From positions 248,001 through 312,000 of the forward strand of contig NZ_CANMIJ010000002.1 of assembly GCF_947497915.1 (NCBI RefSeq): a stretch of DNA of 64,000 nucleotides. Reading direction: 5' to 3'. A model generated the notes under the pieces. That model made no database searches and had not been told where the DNA came from. It was given only the letters and a program-made list of their open reading frames with translations. Positions 18,228 through 27,023 of this stretch are shown here, piece by piece (position 1 is the stretch's first letter; each line of letters starts with the position of its first letter). Source of the stretch: an uncultured Erythrobacter sp. Its GTDB lineage: Bacteria > Pseudomonadota > Alphaproteobacteria > Sphingomonadales > Sphingomonadaceae. The position numbers were made by a program, and so were the translations under genes.

Positions 18228-18938
18228 ATGACCAACGCGGCCCCGACTTCTCCTTCTGAAACCGAGACTTCTTCGTCCGCTGGCGAAAGCGGCGTGGCCT
18301 TGGAAAGCTGGGATGATGTCCGCGATGATAGCGACATCCAGTTTGAGCCGGTCGAGATTATCCCGACCCCGCCGCGCGAACCCGGCGTAATCGAGAAAGC
18401 GCTTGATGCGTTTTTCGGGTTTCTGGGCGAGCTTCTGGCACCCGTTGGGCAATTGATCTCAGCATCGTGGCCAATATTGCAATGGGTCCTCTTAGCAATG
18501 GCGATCGGGTTCGTTGTCTACCTCTTGATAAACACGATCGGGCCAGTAGCGCGGCGTAAGCGCGCGGCGAAATTGGACCGCGCAGCAAGCGGCGAACCGG
18601 AATGGGCGCCAACCCGCAGCGAAAGCCTCGCCTTGCTGGAAGATGCCGACAGATTGGCAGCAGAGGGCCGCTTCGACGAAGCCACTCGCTTGCTGCTCCA
18701 ACGCAGCGTCGGACAAATCGCCGCCGCACGTCCCGATTGGGTTGAACCATCCAGCACGGCGCGTGAACTTGCCGCGCTGCCGACCTTATCAGAGGCCGCC
18801 CGCGCCGCCTTCGGCACAATTTCCGAACGGGTTGAACGCAGCCTTTTCGCTCTGCGTTCTCTGGAGCAAGGCGACTGGGAGGCAGCACGCTCTGCTTACA
18901 CCGATTTCGCACTTGTGAAGATCGGGGAGGCAGCATGA
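18228..18938 (+). CDS. DUF4129 domain-containing membrane protein
   Basis: A 236-residue protein with a disordered acidic N-terminus (about 1-45), one transmembrane helix (about 84-105) and a C-terminal DUF4129-like helical domain (LLEDADRLAAEGRFDEATRLLLQRS ... SARELAAL) often found in transglutaminase-linked or MoxR-linked operons. Function is unknown. It is the first of a tightly coupled run of eight genes; its stop overlaps the next start by four bases. A promoter must lie in the 53 bp before it or within the end of pheA. Confidence 0.75.
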   Translation: MTNAAPTSPSETETSSSAGESGVALESWDDVRDDSDIQFEPVEIIPTPPREPGVIEKALDAFFGFLGELLAPVGQLISASWPILQWVLLAMAIGFVVYLLINTIGPVARRKRAAKLDRAASGEPEWAPTRSESLALLEDADRLAAEGRFDEATRLLLQRSVGQIAAARPDWVEPSSTARELAALPTLSEAARAAFGTISERVERSLFALRSLEQGDWEAARSAYTDFALVKIGEAA

Positions 18939-20224
18939 GCAGCCCGACCGCAAGCGCAGTGGCAGGCACTCGCCGCGCATCTCCTTTCAGCCGCATGACG
19001 GTATTGGCCGTCGTCTTTGTCGGTTTCCTCGCCTTTATTGCGCTGCTCTATTTCCTGAGCGCGGGCGATACGGGTGAGCGGAAAAGTACGACTGCTGCCC
19101 ATGCTTCTGCAACCGGCCTCAATGGCTATGCCGGATTTGCGCGGTTGCTTGAAAAAGAAGGGTTCGACGTAGAGCTGTCTCGCACGCCGGGCGGGCTCGA
19201 AACAACCGATCTGTTGGTCCTCACCCCGCCGATGAATGCTGATGCGGAGGAGATTGGCCAGATCATCGCAAACCGGGACTATCTTGGGCCGACCCTCGTG
19301 ATCCTGCCCAAATGGCAGGCCAGCGGGCCGCCCAACAATCTGCAAAGCGAATCCGCTGATAAATTCAAGGATGGCTGGGTGCAGCTTGGCGGAGGCATCG
19401 AGCAAACTTGGGCTGAAGACTTGCCAGGCGTGCTCTCACTCAATCAAGAAGTCGAAGTGCTGGATGAAGACGCAACCCTTGGCTGGGAAGGGGTCGAAAC
19501 CGCAGGCGAACTGCCGACGCGGACTATCGCCTATGCCGAAGAAAACGCGCTGCATAGCCCGCTGATCACCGACGATGCCGGCCACACTTTGGCGCTCAGC
19601 GTTCTCGGCGAAGAAGGCAGCGAATATTACGATGACGCGCATTGGACGATCTTTGTCGTCGAGCCTGATCTGGTGAACAATTATGGTTTGGCCAAGCCGG
19701 AAAACGCCGAGGCCGCGCTCGCTCTGGTACGTGAGGCTGGATATGGCGGCGATTATGAAAGCGTCACCATAGATATGACGCTCAACGGATTTGGCGGGGC
19801 CGACAACCTGCTGACGCTGGCATTCCGTCCGCCATTCCTTGCCGCCACACTTTGTCTGATCCTTGCGATGCTGATTATCGGCTGGCGCGCGTTCCTGCGT
19901 TTTGGCCCCGCAGCGGTTAGCGGGCCGGAAATCGCTTTTGGCAAGAAACGCCTTGTCAGCAACGGCGCTGGCCTGATCGTTCGTGCCAACCGGTTTGGGC
20001 TGCTGGCGGCGCCCTATGCCGATCTTTCTGCACGCAGACTGGCGCAGCGACTTGGCCTGACCAAGCCCGACCCAGAGGCAATTGATGCGGCGCTCGCTGC
20101 ACGGTTGCCCGACGAAGAACCGTATTCACTGCGCGCAGAACGCCTGCGCGAAGCCCAATCACCTACTGATATTCTGCGCGCCGCTCAGGCGCTGAAAGAG
20201 CTTGAAGGGAAACTTGCGAAATGA
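18935..20224 (+). CDS. DUF4350 domain-containing membrane protein
   Basis: A 429-residue protein. A transmembrane helix (about 23-45) is followed by an extracytoplasmic GATase-like DUF4350 domain (about 55-270, with [19 protein letters not shown] and [10 protein letters not shown]) and a second membrane helix (about 300-325) with a cytoplasmic tail (about 330-429). DUF4350 genes recur next to MoxR and DUF58 genes. Its job is unknown; the gene order suggests it is a component of a MoxR-chaperoned membrane complex. ATGA overlaps at both ends indicate translational coupling. Confidence 0.78.
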   Translation: MSSPTASAVAGTRRASPFSRMTVLAVVFVGFLAFIALLYFLSAGDTGERKSTTAAHASATGLNGYAGFARLLEKEGFDVELSRTPGGLETTDLLVLTPPMNADAEEIGQIIANRDYLGPTLVILPKWQASGPPNNLQSESADKFKDGWVQLGGGIEQTWAEDLPGVLSLNQEVEVLDEDATLGWEGVETAGELPTRTIAYAEENALHSPLITDDAGHTLALSVLGEEGSEYYDDAHWTIFVVEPDLVNNYGLAKPENAEAALALVREAGYGGDYESVTIDMTLNGFGGADNLLTLAFRPPFLAATLCLILAMLIIGWRAFLRFGPAAVSGPEIAFGKKRLVSNGAGLIVRANRFGLLAAPYADLSARRLAQRLGLTKPDPEAIDAALAARLPDEEPYSLRAERLREAQSPTDILRAAQALKELEGKLAK

Positions 20225-21183
20225 GCATGAGCCTAGAAGAATTGCGCGCGCTGGCAGATGCGATCCGCGCCGAAGTTGCCAAAGCCGTCGTTGGCCAGGA
20301 AGAAATGGTCGAACAGCTGCTGGTGGCGATGGTCAGCGAGGGGCACGTCCTGCTGGAAGGCCCGCCGGGAACAGCCAAAACGTTCCTTGCGAACAGTTTT
20401 GCGACCGCGCTGGGCCTCGATTTCGGGCGCATCCAGTTTACGCCGGATTTGCTGCCGGGCGATATTCTTGGCTCCAACCTGTTCAACTTTCAGACGAGCG
20501 AATTCACGCTGACACGCGGGCCGATTTTTTGCGAGCTGCTGCTGGCTGACGAGATCAACCGTACGCCGCCCAAGACGCAGGCTGCACTGCTCGAAGCGAT
20601 GCAGGAGCGCCGCGTGACGTTGGACGGTGAGACGCACCAATTGCCGCCGCGCTTTATGGTCGTCGCGACACAGAACCCGATTGAGAACCAAGGCGTTTAT
20701 CCGCTGCCAGAGGCGCAGCTTGACCGGTTCCTGTTCAAACTGCTCGTGCCCTATCCCGATGAAGCCGAGGAGATGCGGATCGTCACCGATTATGGTAAGC
20801 GTCAGGGCCCTCAACGCCCTGCTGATTTGGGTGTCACAGCTGTTGCAGATTCCGACAAGCTGGTCGCTGCGAGCGGCGCTCTCGAGAATGTCACCGTTGC
20901 ACCGGAAATCACGCAGTATGTCGTCCGATTGATCCGTGCAACGCGCGAACACGCCGAACTCGCCGTTGGTGCAAGCCCGCGCGCTGCCGTCATGCTGGCT
21001 AATGCAGCCCGCGCCCGCGCCGCCTTGGCAGGCCGTGCCTATGCGATACCGGACGATGTGAAAGCGCTGGCCGTGCCAGTCCTGCGTCACCGCCTAACGC
21101 TCAGCCCGGCGGCCGAGATCGAAGGCCGCGATATCGAAGCGCTGGTCGCAGAACTGGTCGAGAGTACCGAGGCACCGCGCTAA
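20221..21183 (+). CDS. MoxR family AAA+ ATPase
   Basis: A 320-residue AAA+ ATPase. Walker A is [16 protein letters not shown], Walker B is [17 protein letters not shown], sensor 1 is [12 protein letters not shown], and the arginine-finger/sensor 2 helices lie in the last 80 residues ([27 protein letters not shown]). MoxR proteins act as chaperones that insert metals or activate partner proteins, usually a VWA-type protein; the next gene (DUF58) fits that partner. It overlaps the preceding gene by four bases and ends five bases before the next. Confidence 0.92.
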   Translation: MSMSLEELRALADAIRAEVAKAVVGQEEMVEQLLVAMVSEGHVLLEGPPGTAKTFLANSFATALGLDFGRIQFTPDLLPGDILGSNLFNFQTSEFTLTRGPIFCELLLADEINRTPPKTQAALLEAMQERRVTLDGETHQLPPRFMVVATQNPIENQGVYPLPEAQLDRFLFKLLVPYPDEAEEMRIVTDYGKRQGPQRPADLGVTAVADSDKLVAASGALENVTVAPEITQYVVRLIRATREHAELAVGASPRAAVMLANAARARAALAGRAYAIPDDVKALAVPVLRHRLTLSPAAEIEGRDIEALVAELVESTEAPR

Positions 21184-21187
21184 ACAA

Positions 21188-22528
21188 ATGGCATTGCCGC
21201 GCATCAATCTTCCGCTGGTTCCGACCGAGCGCGCCGCGTGGCTCATCGCTGCGTTTGCGCCGATTGCGCTCCTCATCGCTGCGATCGCTCCGCAGCTTTG
21301 GGTCGTTGCGCCCGCAGCGGTGATCGTGCTCGTCGGATTGATTGTGCTCGATGGGCTGTTGGCGGGAACATGCCGCAAATGGGTGGTGCAATTGCCCGCC
21401 GATACTGAAGTCGGGCAAGCCACCGCAATCGAGGTTTTTGCGCGCTTTGCCCGATCAATCGCGTTGCAACCCGAAGCGGCTGTGGAGTTTGATCCGAGGC
21501 TGGGCCAATCGGGCCGAGCGACGCTTAAACTGCTCCGCAATCCTGAAAACGGTACGCGCAGCGGCGCTTTTGATGTCTATCCCGAACGGCGCGGCACCGC
21601 CGAAATTTCACGCGCTTGGCTGCGTTGGACTGGCCCGCTTGGCCTTGGTGCCCGCCAAACCAGCAAGGATCTCGATAAAGAACTGCGTATCTGGCCAGAT
21701 TTGTCGCCTGTGCGCAGCCGCGAATTGCAAACATTCCTGCGCAATTCCCAGAACGGCCTGATCGCACGGCGCATTCGCGGCGAAGGCACCCAGTTTGAGG
21801 CTTTGTCGGAATACGAAGCTGGGATGGATCGCCGCCGGATCGATTGGAAAGCCAGCGCGCGCCACAATCACCTTTACGCGCGCGAGAACGAGAGCGAGCG
21901 CAACAACCAGATCGTGTTCGCCTTTGACTGCGGCCAAGCCATGTGTGAGCCGGTCGACGGGATGCCGCGCATCGATAGGGCCGTCTCTGCCGCGCTGACA
22001 TGCGCATATGTCGCTCTGAAAGGCGGCGACAAAGTCTCGCTGTTCGGCTTTGCCCAGCGTCCCCAAGTGATGACGCCCTTCGCAGCTGACAGCCGTGCGT
22101 TTCACCGTTTGCAGAGCGCCGCTGCCGCGCTCGATTACGAATCTACAGAGCCCAACTTCACGCTCGCACTGGCGACCCTCACGGCAAAGCTTCAGCGCCG
22201 CTCTATGATCGTGCTGTTTTCAGACTTTACCGACCCGACGGCAGCAGAAATGATGATCGAAAGCATCGGGCGTCTCGTCGACAAGCATCTCGTGCTGTTC
22301 GTCACCATTGCTGATAGCGAACTTGATACGTTTGTGAGCGAAGAGCCGAGCGATATTGCCACCCTCGCGCGCAGTGTGACCGCCGATACGCTGGCGACCC
22401 AGCGATCTGTAGTTCTGCAACGCCTTCGCCATTTGGGCGTCGATGTGGTTGAGGCACCGTGGGATCAGATCGGATACCGTCTGATTGATCGCTACTTTAT
22501 CATCAAGAATAGCGAGGCCATCGGATGA
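21188..22528 (+). CDS. DUF58 domain-containing protein (VWA-like MoxR partner)
   Basis: A 446-residue protein with two N-terminal membrane helices (about 18-60), then the DUF58 signature GEGTQFEALSEYEAGMDRRRIDWKASARH, and a VWA-like Rossmann region (IVFAFDCGQAMCEPVDGMPRIDRAVSAAL ... MIVLFSDFTDP). The first metal-site motif DxSxS of VWA domains is altered to DCGQA here, as is usual in DUF58. DUF58 proteins are the typical targets of MoxR ATPases; the physiological role in this group is unresolved. Confidence 0.88.
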   Translation: MALPRINLPLVPTERAAWLIAAFAPIALLIAAIAPQLWVVAPAAVIVLVGLIVLDGLLAGTCRKWVVQLPADTEVGQATAIEVFARFARSIALQPEAAVEFDPRLGQSGRATLKLLRNPENGTRSGAFDVYPERRGTAEISRAWLRWTGPLGLGARQTSKDLDKELRIWPDLSPVRSRELQTFLRNSQNGLIARRIRGEGTQFEALSEYEAGMDRRRIDWKASARHNHLYARENESERNNQIVFAFDCGQAMCEPVDGMPRIDRAVSAALTCAYVALKGGDKVSLFGFAQRPQVMTPFAADSRAFHRLQSAAAALDYESTEPNFTLALATLTAKLQRRSMIVLFSDFTDPTAAEMMIESIGRLVDKHLVLFVTIADSELDTFVSEEPSDIATLARSVTADTLATQRSVVLQRLRHLGVDVVEAPWDQIGYRLIDRYFIIKNSEAIG

Positions 22529-23616
22529 GCGCAGCCATTCCCGCCTCAAAAGGCATTAAAGAGCGGGTCGGAACCTGGTTCGGACGCGGCGATATCGCTG
22601 CGCCTGCCGATATCGAAAGCGCCGCACTGCGATCAGACCGCTTTCGCCTTGAGCGTGAGGCGGATTGGCGGCGGCTCGAAGATATCGTGGTTGCGATGGA
22701 AAAGGGCGGAACGCGCAAAATAGCCGATGATGATCTGCTCGCCTTGCCAACCCTTTATCGCACAGCAGCCTCCAGCCTGTCTGTCGCACGCGAAACATCG
22801 TTGGACGCATCGACGCTCAACTATCTGGAAAGCCTCGTGCAGCGCGCATGGTTTCAGGTTTACGGCCCGCGCAAAGGCCTTTTCGGCTGGCTGCGCGAGT
22901 TCTTTCTAGGCGGATGGAGCCGCGCGGTGCGCGAGATATGGCTCGACGTGTGCATCGCGACTTTCGTTATGATTGCGGGCACCATTGTCGGCTGGATGCT
23001 CGTTGCGCAGGATAGCGACTGGTTTTACCGGCTTGTCCCAGGCGAAATGGCCGGTGGCCGGGTGCCCGGTGCCAGTCGAGAGGTGTTGATGGAAACCATC
23101 GAGGTCGAAAATTCGGCCGGCGGCCTGTCTATTTTCGCGGCCTCTTTGTTCAGCAACAATGCGGGCGTCTGCATCCTCGCTTTCGCGCTCGGCTTTGCAT
23201 TCGGTATCCCTTCGTTGCTGCTGCTGATCCACAATATGGCATTGCTGGGCGCGATGCTTTGGCTGTTTGCCAGCGCCGGTCTCGGCTGGGAATTCGGTGC
23301 ATGGCTAAGCGTGCATGGAACTACTGAGATTTTCGGCATCATGCTGTCCGGCGCAGCGGGGCTCCATATCGGACGCTCAATGGCTTTCCCCGGCACCCGG
23401 TCCATCCTTGAGGCCGCCTCTGAAAGCGGGCGGCGCAGCGCGATTGTGATGGTCGGCGTGGTGTTGATGATGGTGGTCGCAGCCATTCTCGAAGCCTTTC
23501 CGCGCCAGCTCGTTGGCGGCATGGAAAACCGCTATATAATCGGCGGAGCCTTCCTTGCCTTCTGGCTCGTCTATTTCTTCCTTTACCGCCCTCAGCGGGT
23601 TGAGGAGGAGGCATGA
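22525..23616 (+). CDS. SpoIIM family membrane protein
   Basis: A 363-residue polytopic protein of the stage II sporulation protein M family. A soluble N-terminal part (about 1-115) is followed by membrane helices beginning at about 135, with the family core FAASLFSNNAGVCILAFALGFAFGIPSLLLLIHNMALLGAML. The name is historical; this organism is not a spore-former. It lies between DUF58 and RDD genes with four-base overlaps on both sides, a gene order seen in many Proteobacteria and Actinobacteria, and is likely part of the same membrane complex. Confidence 0.85.
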   Translation: MSAAIPASKGIKERVGTWFGRGDIAAPADIESAALRSDRFRLEREADWRRLEDIVVAMEKGGTRKIADDDLLALPTLYRTAASSLSVARETSLDASTLNYLESLVQRAWFQVYGPRKGLFGWLREFFLGGWSRAVREIWLDVCIATFVMIAGTIVGWMLVAQDSDWFYRLVPGEMAGGRVPGASREVLMETIEVENSAGGLSIFAASLFSNNAGVCILAFALGFAFGIPSLLLLIHNMALLGAMLWLFASAGLGWEFGAWLSVHGTTEIFGIMLSGAAGLHIGRSMAFPGTRSILEAASESGRRSAIVMVGVVLMMVVAAILEAFPRQLVGGMENRYIIGGAFLAFWLVYFFLYRPQRVEEEA

Positions 23617-24533
23617 GCGCCGCGACCGGCAGGCTGGATCGCGCAAATAAACGCGAACGCACTTTGATCACGCCAGAGGGGCTGGCTGTTCCGGTGACCA
23701 TCGCTGCGCGCGGTTCACGGCTCGGCGCGCTGGTGCTCGATTTCGTGTTCATCGCCGTCGCACTGCTTGTGATCCAGCTCACGCTGCTATTCGTGCTTGG
23801 CGGGGTTCTGGGCGACACAATCGACAGCCTTGATGAGAACATCAATGGCGCAGGCGAGTTCATCATTATCCTGTTTATCCTGGTCGGCTTTTTGGCGCGG
23901 TACGGATATTTTCTCGCGATGGAGCTCGGCCCGCGGGGCGCGACTTATGGCAAGAGAATGATGGGAGTACGTGTCGCCGCGCGTAATGGCGGTAGGCTGA
24001 CGCCCGAAGCCGTGATCGCGCGCAATCTCTTGCGCGATATCGAACTGTTTATGCCGCTGATCTTTTTGCTGGTCGCGCCGAGCGGGGCAGCAGGCAATGC
24101 CGGGATCGCTGGCATGGTTTGGTTCCTCGTCTTTATGCTGTTCCCCTTCTTCAACAGCGATGCTTTACGCGCGGGCGATGTGATCGCTGGCACGTGGGTT
24201 CTTGAGGCGCCGCGCACCAAGCTGGCGGAGGCTCTTTCGACACAGGGAGCGGCTGCCAAAGGATCGAGCACCGTCACAGGCGTACGCTACGACTTCGGCG
24301 ATGAAGAGCTCTCGATCTACGGCGAGCATGAGTTGCAAACGCTGGAGCGGATGCTGCGCGATGCCCAGCCTGAGGCATTGTCCGCCGTACATGAAACCAT
24401 CTGCCGCAAGATCGGCTGGGATCCGGGCGCAGGGGATGAGCGCGCATTTCTTGAGTCGTTCTACGGACAATTGCGCGCCAAACTCGAAGGCGACATGCGG
24501 TTTGGAAGGCGTAAAGCGGACAAGTTTTCATGA
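23613..24533 (+). CDS. RDD family membrane protein
   Basis: A 306-residue protein with an RDD domain in its first two thirds: ARGSRLGALVLDFVFIAVALLV contains the eponymous Arg and Asp pattern, followed by two further membrane segments and MELGPRGATYGKRMMGVRV. The last about 110 residues are cytoplasmic (LERMLRDAQPEALSAVHETICRKIGW). Some RDD proteins are proposed transporters, but function here is inferred only from the MoxR-DUF58-SpoIIM context. Coupled by overlaps to both neighbours. Confidence 0.85.
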   Translation: MSAATGRLDRANKRERTLITPEGLAVPVTIAARGSRLGALVLDFVFIAVALLVIQLTLLFVLGGVLGDTIDSLDENINGAGEFIIILFILVGFLARYGYFLAMELGPRGATYGKRMMGVRVAARNGGRLTPEAVIARNLLRDIELFMPLIFLLVAPSGAAGNAGIAGMVWFLVFMLFPFFNSDALRAGDVIAGTWVLEAPRTKLAEALSTQGAAAKGSSTVTGVRYDFGDEELSIYGEHELQTLERMLRDAQPEALSAVHETICRKIGWDPGAGDERAFLESFYGQLRAKLEGDMRFGRRKADKFS

Positions 24534-24997
24534 TCGAGTTTTGCATCGAACCGGACGACCTAACCGGCGAGGATGTTCTCGACCTGCTCCGGCTGCATCT
24601 TGATGAAATGCATAGCTGGTCGCCGTCTTGCAAAGTACACGCGATGCCACCTGAACGGCTGCGCGAACCCGATGTGACGTTCTTCACTGTCCGTGATGGG
24701 GAAATTTTGGCAGGCGTTGGCGCCTTGAAGGCGCTCGGAAGCACGAGGGGTGAGCTTAAATCCATGCGCGCATCACCAACATATCGCGGTCAAGGCGTCG
24801 GCAAACTGCTCCTACGCCATTTGATCGACGAGGCGCGCGCGCGCGGATACACTTGGCTTGGCCTTGAAACAGGCCGGCCTGAGCCTTTCTTACCTGCCGT
24901 GCGCCTTTACGAAGCCCACGGATTTGCCGAATGCGCCGCCTTCGGCGATTATGTCTCCGACGAATTCAGTCTGTGCATGGAGAAGCACCTCGAATGA
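24530..24997 (+). CDS. GNAT family N-acetyltransferase
   Basis: A 155-residue acetyltransferase. The acetyl-CoA loop is SPTYRGQGVGKLLLRHLIDEAR and the closing motif is AVRLYEAHGFAECAAFGDY. It resembles the YafP/ElaA-like small GNATs with the LGLETGRPEPFLPA segment typical of putative acetyltransferases acting on small molecules. Substrate unknown. It is translationally coupled to RDD upstream and to the beta-lactamase gene downstream. Confidence 0.87.
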   Translation: MIEFCIEPDDLTGEDVLDLLRLHLDEMHSWSPSCKVHAMPPERLREPDVTFFTVRDGEILAGVGALKALGSTRGELKSMRASPTYRGQGVGKLLLRHLIDEARARGYTWLGLETGRPEPFLPAVRLYEAHGFAECAAFGDYVSDEFSLCMEKHLE

Positions 24998-25905
24998 TCA
25001 AACGGCGCGCATTTATAGGCGGAAGTCTCGCCCTTGGCGCGTCGGCATGTTTGCCTCCTGATCAAAGCCCGCTTGGGCGACTGACCAGCAAGCTGCGCAT
25101 TATCGAAGCAGCGGCGAATGGCACTTTGGGAGCGGAAATTTTCGATACTGCAACGGGCTATTCTGTAGGGCTCAACCGAGAAGCACGTTTTGGGCATTGT
25201 TCGTCATTCAAACTGTCCCTTGCCGCAATGGTGCTGGCCCGCGCGGCCAGCGGGTCAGGAAGCCTTGATCGGCGCGTCACATGGACACAGGCGGATTTGA
25301 TGGGGGTTTCGCCGTTCACAACCCACCGCCTCGCCGAAGGGGCAACACTAGGCGAACTGGCCGAGGCTACGCAGAAATATTCCGACAACGCCGCGGCGAA
25401 TATCCTGCTGCGCGAGATGGGCGGGACAGCGGCGCTTACGGGGTTTTGGCGCTCCCTTGGTGATGATGAGAGCCGCCTCGACCGGATTGAGCCAGCGCTC
25501 AACAATGTCCCTGTGACAGAGCTGCGCGACACAACGACACCGGCGGCCATGGCCCGAACAGTGGCGGCGATCATATATGGTGATGCCCTGCCCGAGCAGG
25601 AACGCGCAGTGCTGCGCCAGTGGATGATCGACACACAGACAGGCGCGCGGCGCGTGCGCGCAGGCCTGCCGAACAAATGGGCCGCGGGGGACAAGACCGG
25701 CACATCAATCTGGCCGGGCATCGGCAGCCTGTATGTTGATATCGGCTTTGTCGAACCGGACAATCACCCGCCAATAACCTTCGCCGCATATTTCCGTGCC
25801 AGAGACACGCATGACGGCATTGACGCGGCATCCGAAGAGGCGCTGGCGCGGATCGGGGATGTGATTGGCGATTTCGCCCGGCGAGACCGCATCCTTCCCT
25901 TTTAG
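24994..25905 (+). CDS. Class A beta-lactamase
   Basis: A 303-residue serine beta-lactamase with every class A catalytic motif: S70-S71-F72-K73, S130-D131-N132 in KYSDNAAANI, E166-P-A-L-N170 (the omega loop general base) and K234-T-G in GDKTGTS. By chance these protein positions coincide with Ambler numbering. The N-terminus KRRAFIGGSLALGASACLPP resembles a Tat signal (twin Arg) with a weak lipobox-like Cys at 19, so export by Tat, possibly as a lipoprotein, is plausible. It is the last gene of the MoxR operon, with start overlapping the GNAT stop. Resistance spectrum cannot be inferred. Confidence 0.9.
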   Translation: MIKRRAFIGGSLALGASACLPPDQSPLGRLTSKLRIIEAAANGTLGAEIFDTATGYSVGLNREARFGHCSSFKLSLAAMVLARAASGSGSLDRRVTWTQADLMGVSPFTTHRLAEGATLGELAEATQKYSDNAAANILLREMGGTAALTGFWRSLGDDESRLDRIEPALNNVPVTELRDTTTPAAMARTVAAIIYGDALPEQERAVLRQWMIDTQTGARRVRAGLPNKWAAGDKTGTSIWPGIGSLYVDIGFVEPDNHPPITFAAYFRARDTHDGIDAASEEALARIGDVIGDFARRDRILPF

Positions 25906-25941
25906 TGGCAATATGATACCTATCTCCAAAGGGAGAGGGAT

Positions 25942-26136
25942 ATGGAACGCGCGCTGAAATTGGTGGCTGGATCGCTGCCTTTGATTTTTGCTTTCGCCTT
26001 TCTGGTGCCATTGATGGATCAAGTCATGCGCGTTGCTGGTATTACGGCGCCGCTTGGCCTTTCATCACTCACGCTTGCCTTGATCATCGGCGGAGCTTGG
26101 GGATTGTTCGCGCAGGTCACGGGCCGCTGGATATGA
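25942..26136 (+). CDS. Small two-helix membrane protein, coupled to desaturase
   Basis: A 64-residue hydrophobic protein with two predicted membrane helices (about 8-30 and 40-60) and no recognised family. A good ribosome site (GGGAGAGGG) precedes the ATG by a few bases. Its stop overlaps the start of the desaturase gene (ATGA), so the two are translationally coupled; it may be a small accessory subunit of that enzyme, but this is only positional inference. Confidence 0.65.
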   Translation: MERALKLVAGSLPLIFAFAFLVPLMDQVMRVAGITAPLGLSSLTLALIIGGAWGLFAQVTGRWI

Positions 26137-27020
26137 ACGCGCAGACACAAGTGACGCCAACCGATCTATCGCAACTCTCGAATGCCGAGCTGCGGCGGAT
26201 GGAGTTGAAAATTGCGCGCAAATATTCAGGCGATGTGCCCTGGATTGCGGTGATTTGGGCGTTCGGCAATCTCGCGGTGTGGCTTTCGCTATGGCCGCTG
26301 GTGTTCATGGACATTCTGCCGCTCTGGGTGGCATTCCCGATTGCAACGATCAATTTGGCGCTCGTCTATCTGCCGACGCATGAGGCGCAGCACGACATTA
26401 TCGCCCGTCCGGGCACAAAGCTGCGCTGGCTCAACGAACTTGTCGGCCATGCAACAAGTTGGATGCTGCTTTTCCCGTTCCAGGTCTTGCGGGTCACCCA
26501 TCTCGATCACCATCGCCACACAAATGATCCGGAACTTGATGTCGACATCACGTCAAGCGCGAAAGGGCCATGGCAGGCGATCTGGAACGCGATCCAAGGA
26601 CGCCAGCCCAAGGCCAAGCGCAATATGGATTACCTTGCCAGTCTGGCGCGCAATGGCCGGGAGGATTTGATTGTCCTCTCCTTGTTTTACAGGGTCGGAT
26701 TTATTGCAATCCTCGGCGCGTTTGCTTGGAATGGCTTTGCTCTGGAGGCACTGCTTTTGTGGTGGCTACCCTATCAGATAGCCATCACATACATCGTGTT
26801 CTTCCTGTCATGGGCGCCGCATCATCCCGGCTCGCATCAAACGCGCTACACCAATACGCGCAGCTGGAAATCTGCGGTCGGCAATATCGGATCGATGGGA
26901 ATGCAGTTTCACATTGTGCATCACCTGCATCCCTACATCCCGCTTCATCTGACCCCGGCGGCCTACCACGAGATGCGGCCAATTCTGGAAGCTCGCGGGT
27001 GCCGATTGGGCGATATTTAG
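26133..27020 (+). CDS. Fatty acid desaturase/carotenoid hydroxylase-like di-iron membrane protein
   Basis: A 295-residue membrane enzyme with the histidine boxes LPTHEAQHD, LDHHRHTND and IVHHLHP, all needed for a di-iron centre, and four to six membrane segments. The family covers fatty acid desaturases and the CrtR-type beta-carotene hydroxylases; in pigmented Erythrobacteraceae either is reasonable. ATG 26133, overlapping the preceding stop, is used because the upstream 12 in-frame codons lie inside the previous gene. No other carotenoid gene is nearby, so I leave the substrate open. Confidence 0.8.
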   Translation: MNAQTQVTPTDLSQLSNAELRRMELKIARKYSGDVPWIAVIWAFGNLAVWLSLWPLVFMDILPLWVAFPIATINLALVYLPTHEAQHDIIARPGTKLRWLNELVGHATSWMLLFPFQVLRVTHLDHHRHTNDPELDVDITSSAKGPWQAIWNAIQGRQPKAKRNMDYLASLARNGREDLIVLSLFYRVGFIAILGAFAWNGFALEALLLWWLPYQIAITYIVFFLSWAPHHPGSHQTRYTNTRSWKSAVGNIGSMGMQFHIVHHLHPYIPLHLTPAAYHEMRPILEARGCRLGDI

Positions 27021-27023
27021 CGC

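Noticed and set aside
20233..21090. 285-residue minus-strand open frame opposite the MoxR gene
   Set aside because: Antisense shadow; the plus strand has Walker A and B motifs.
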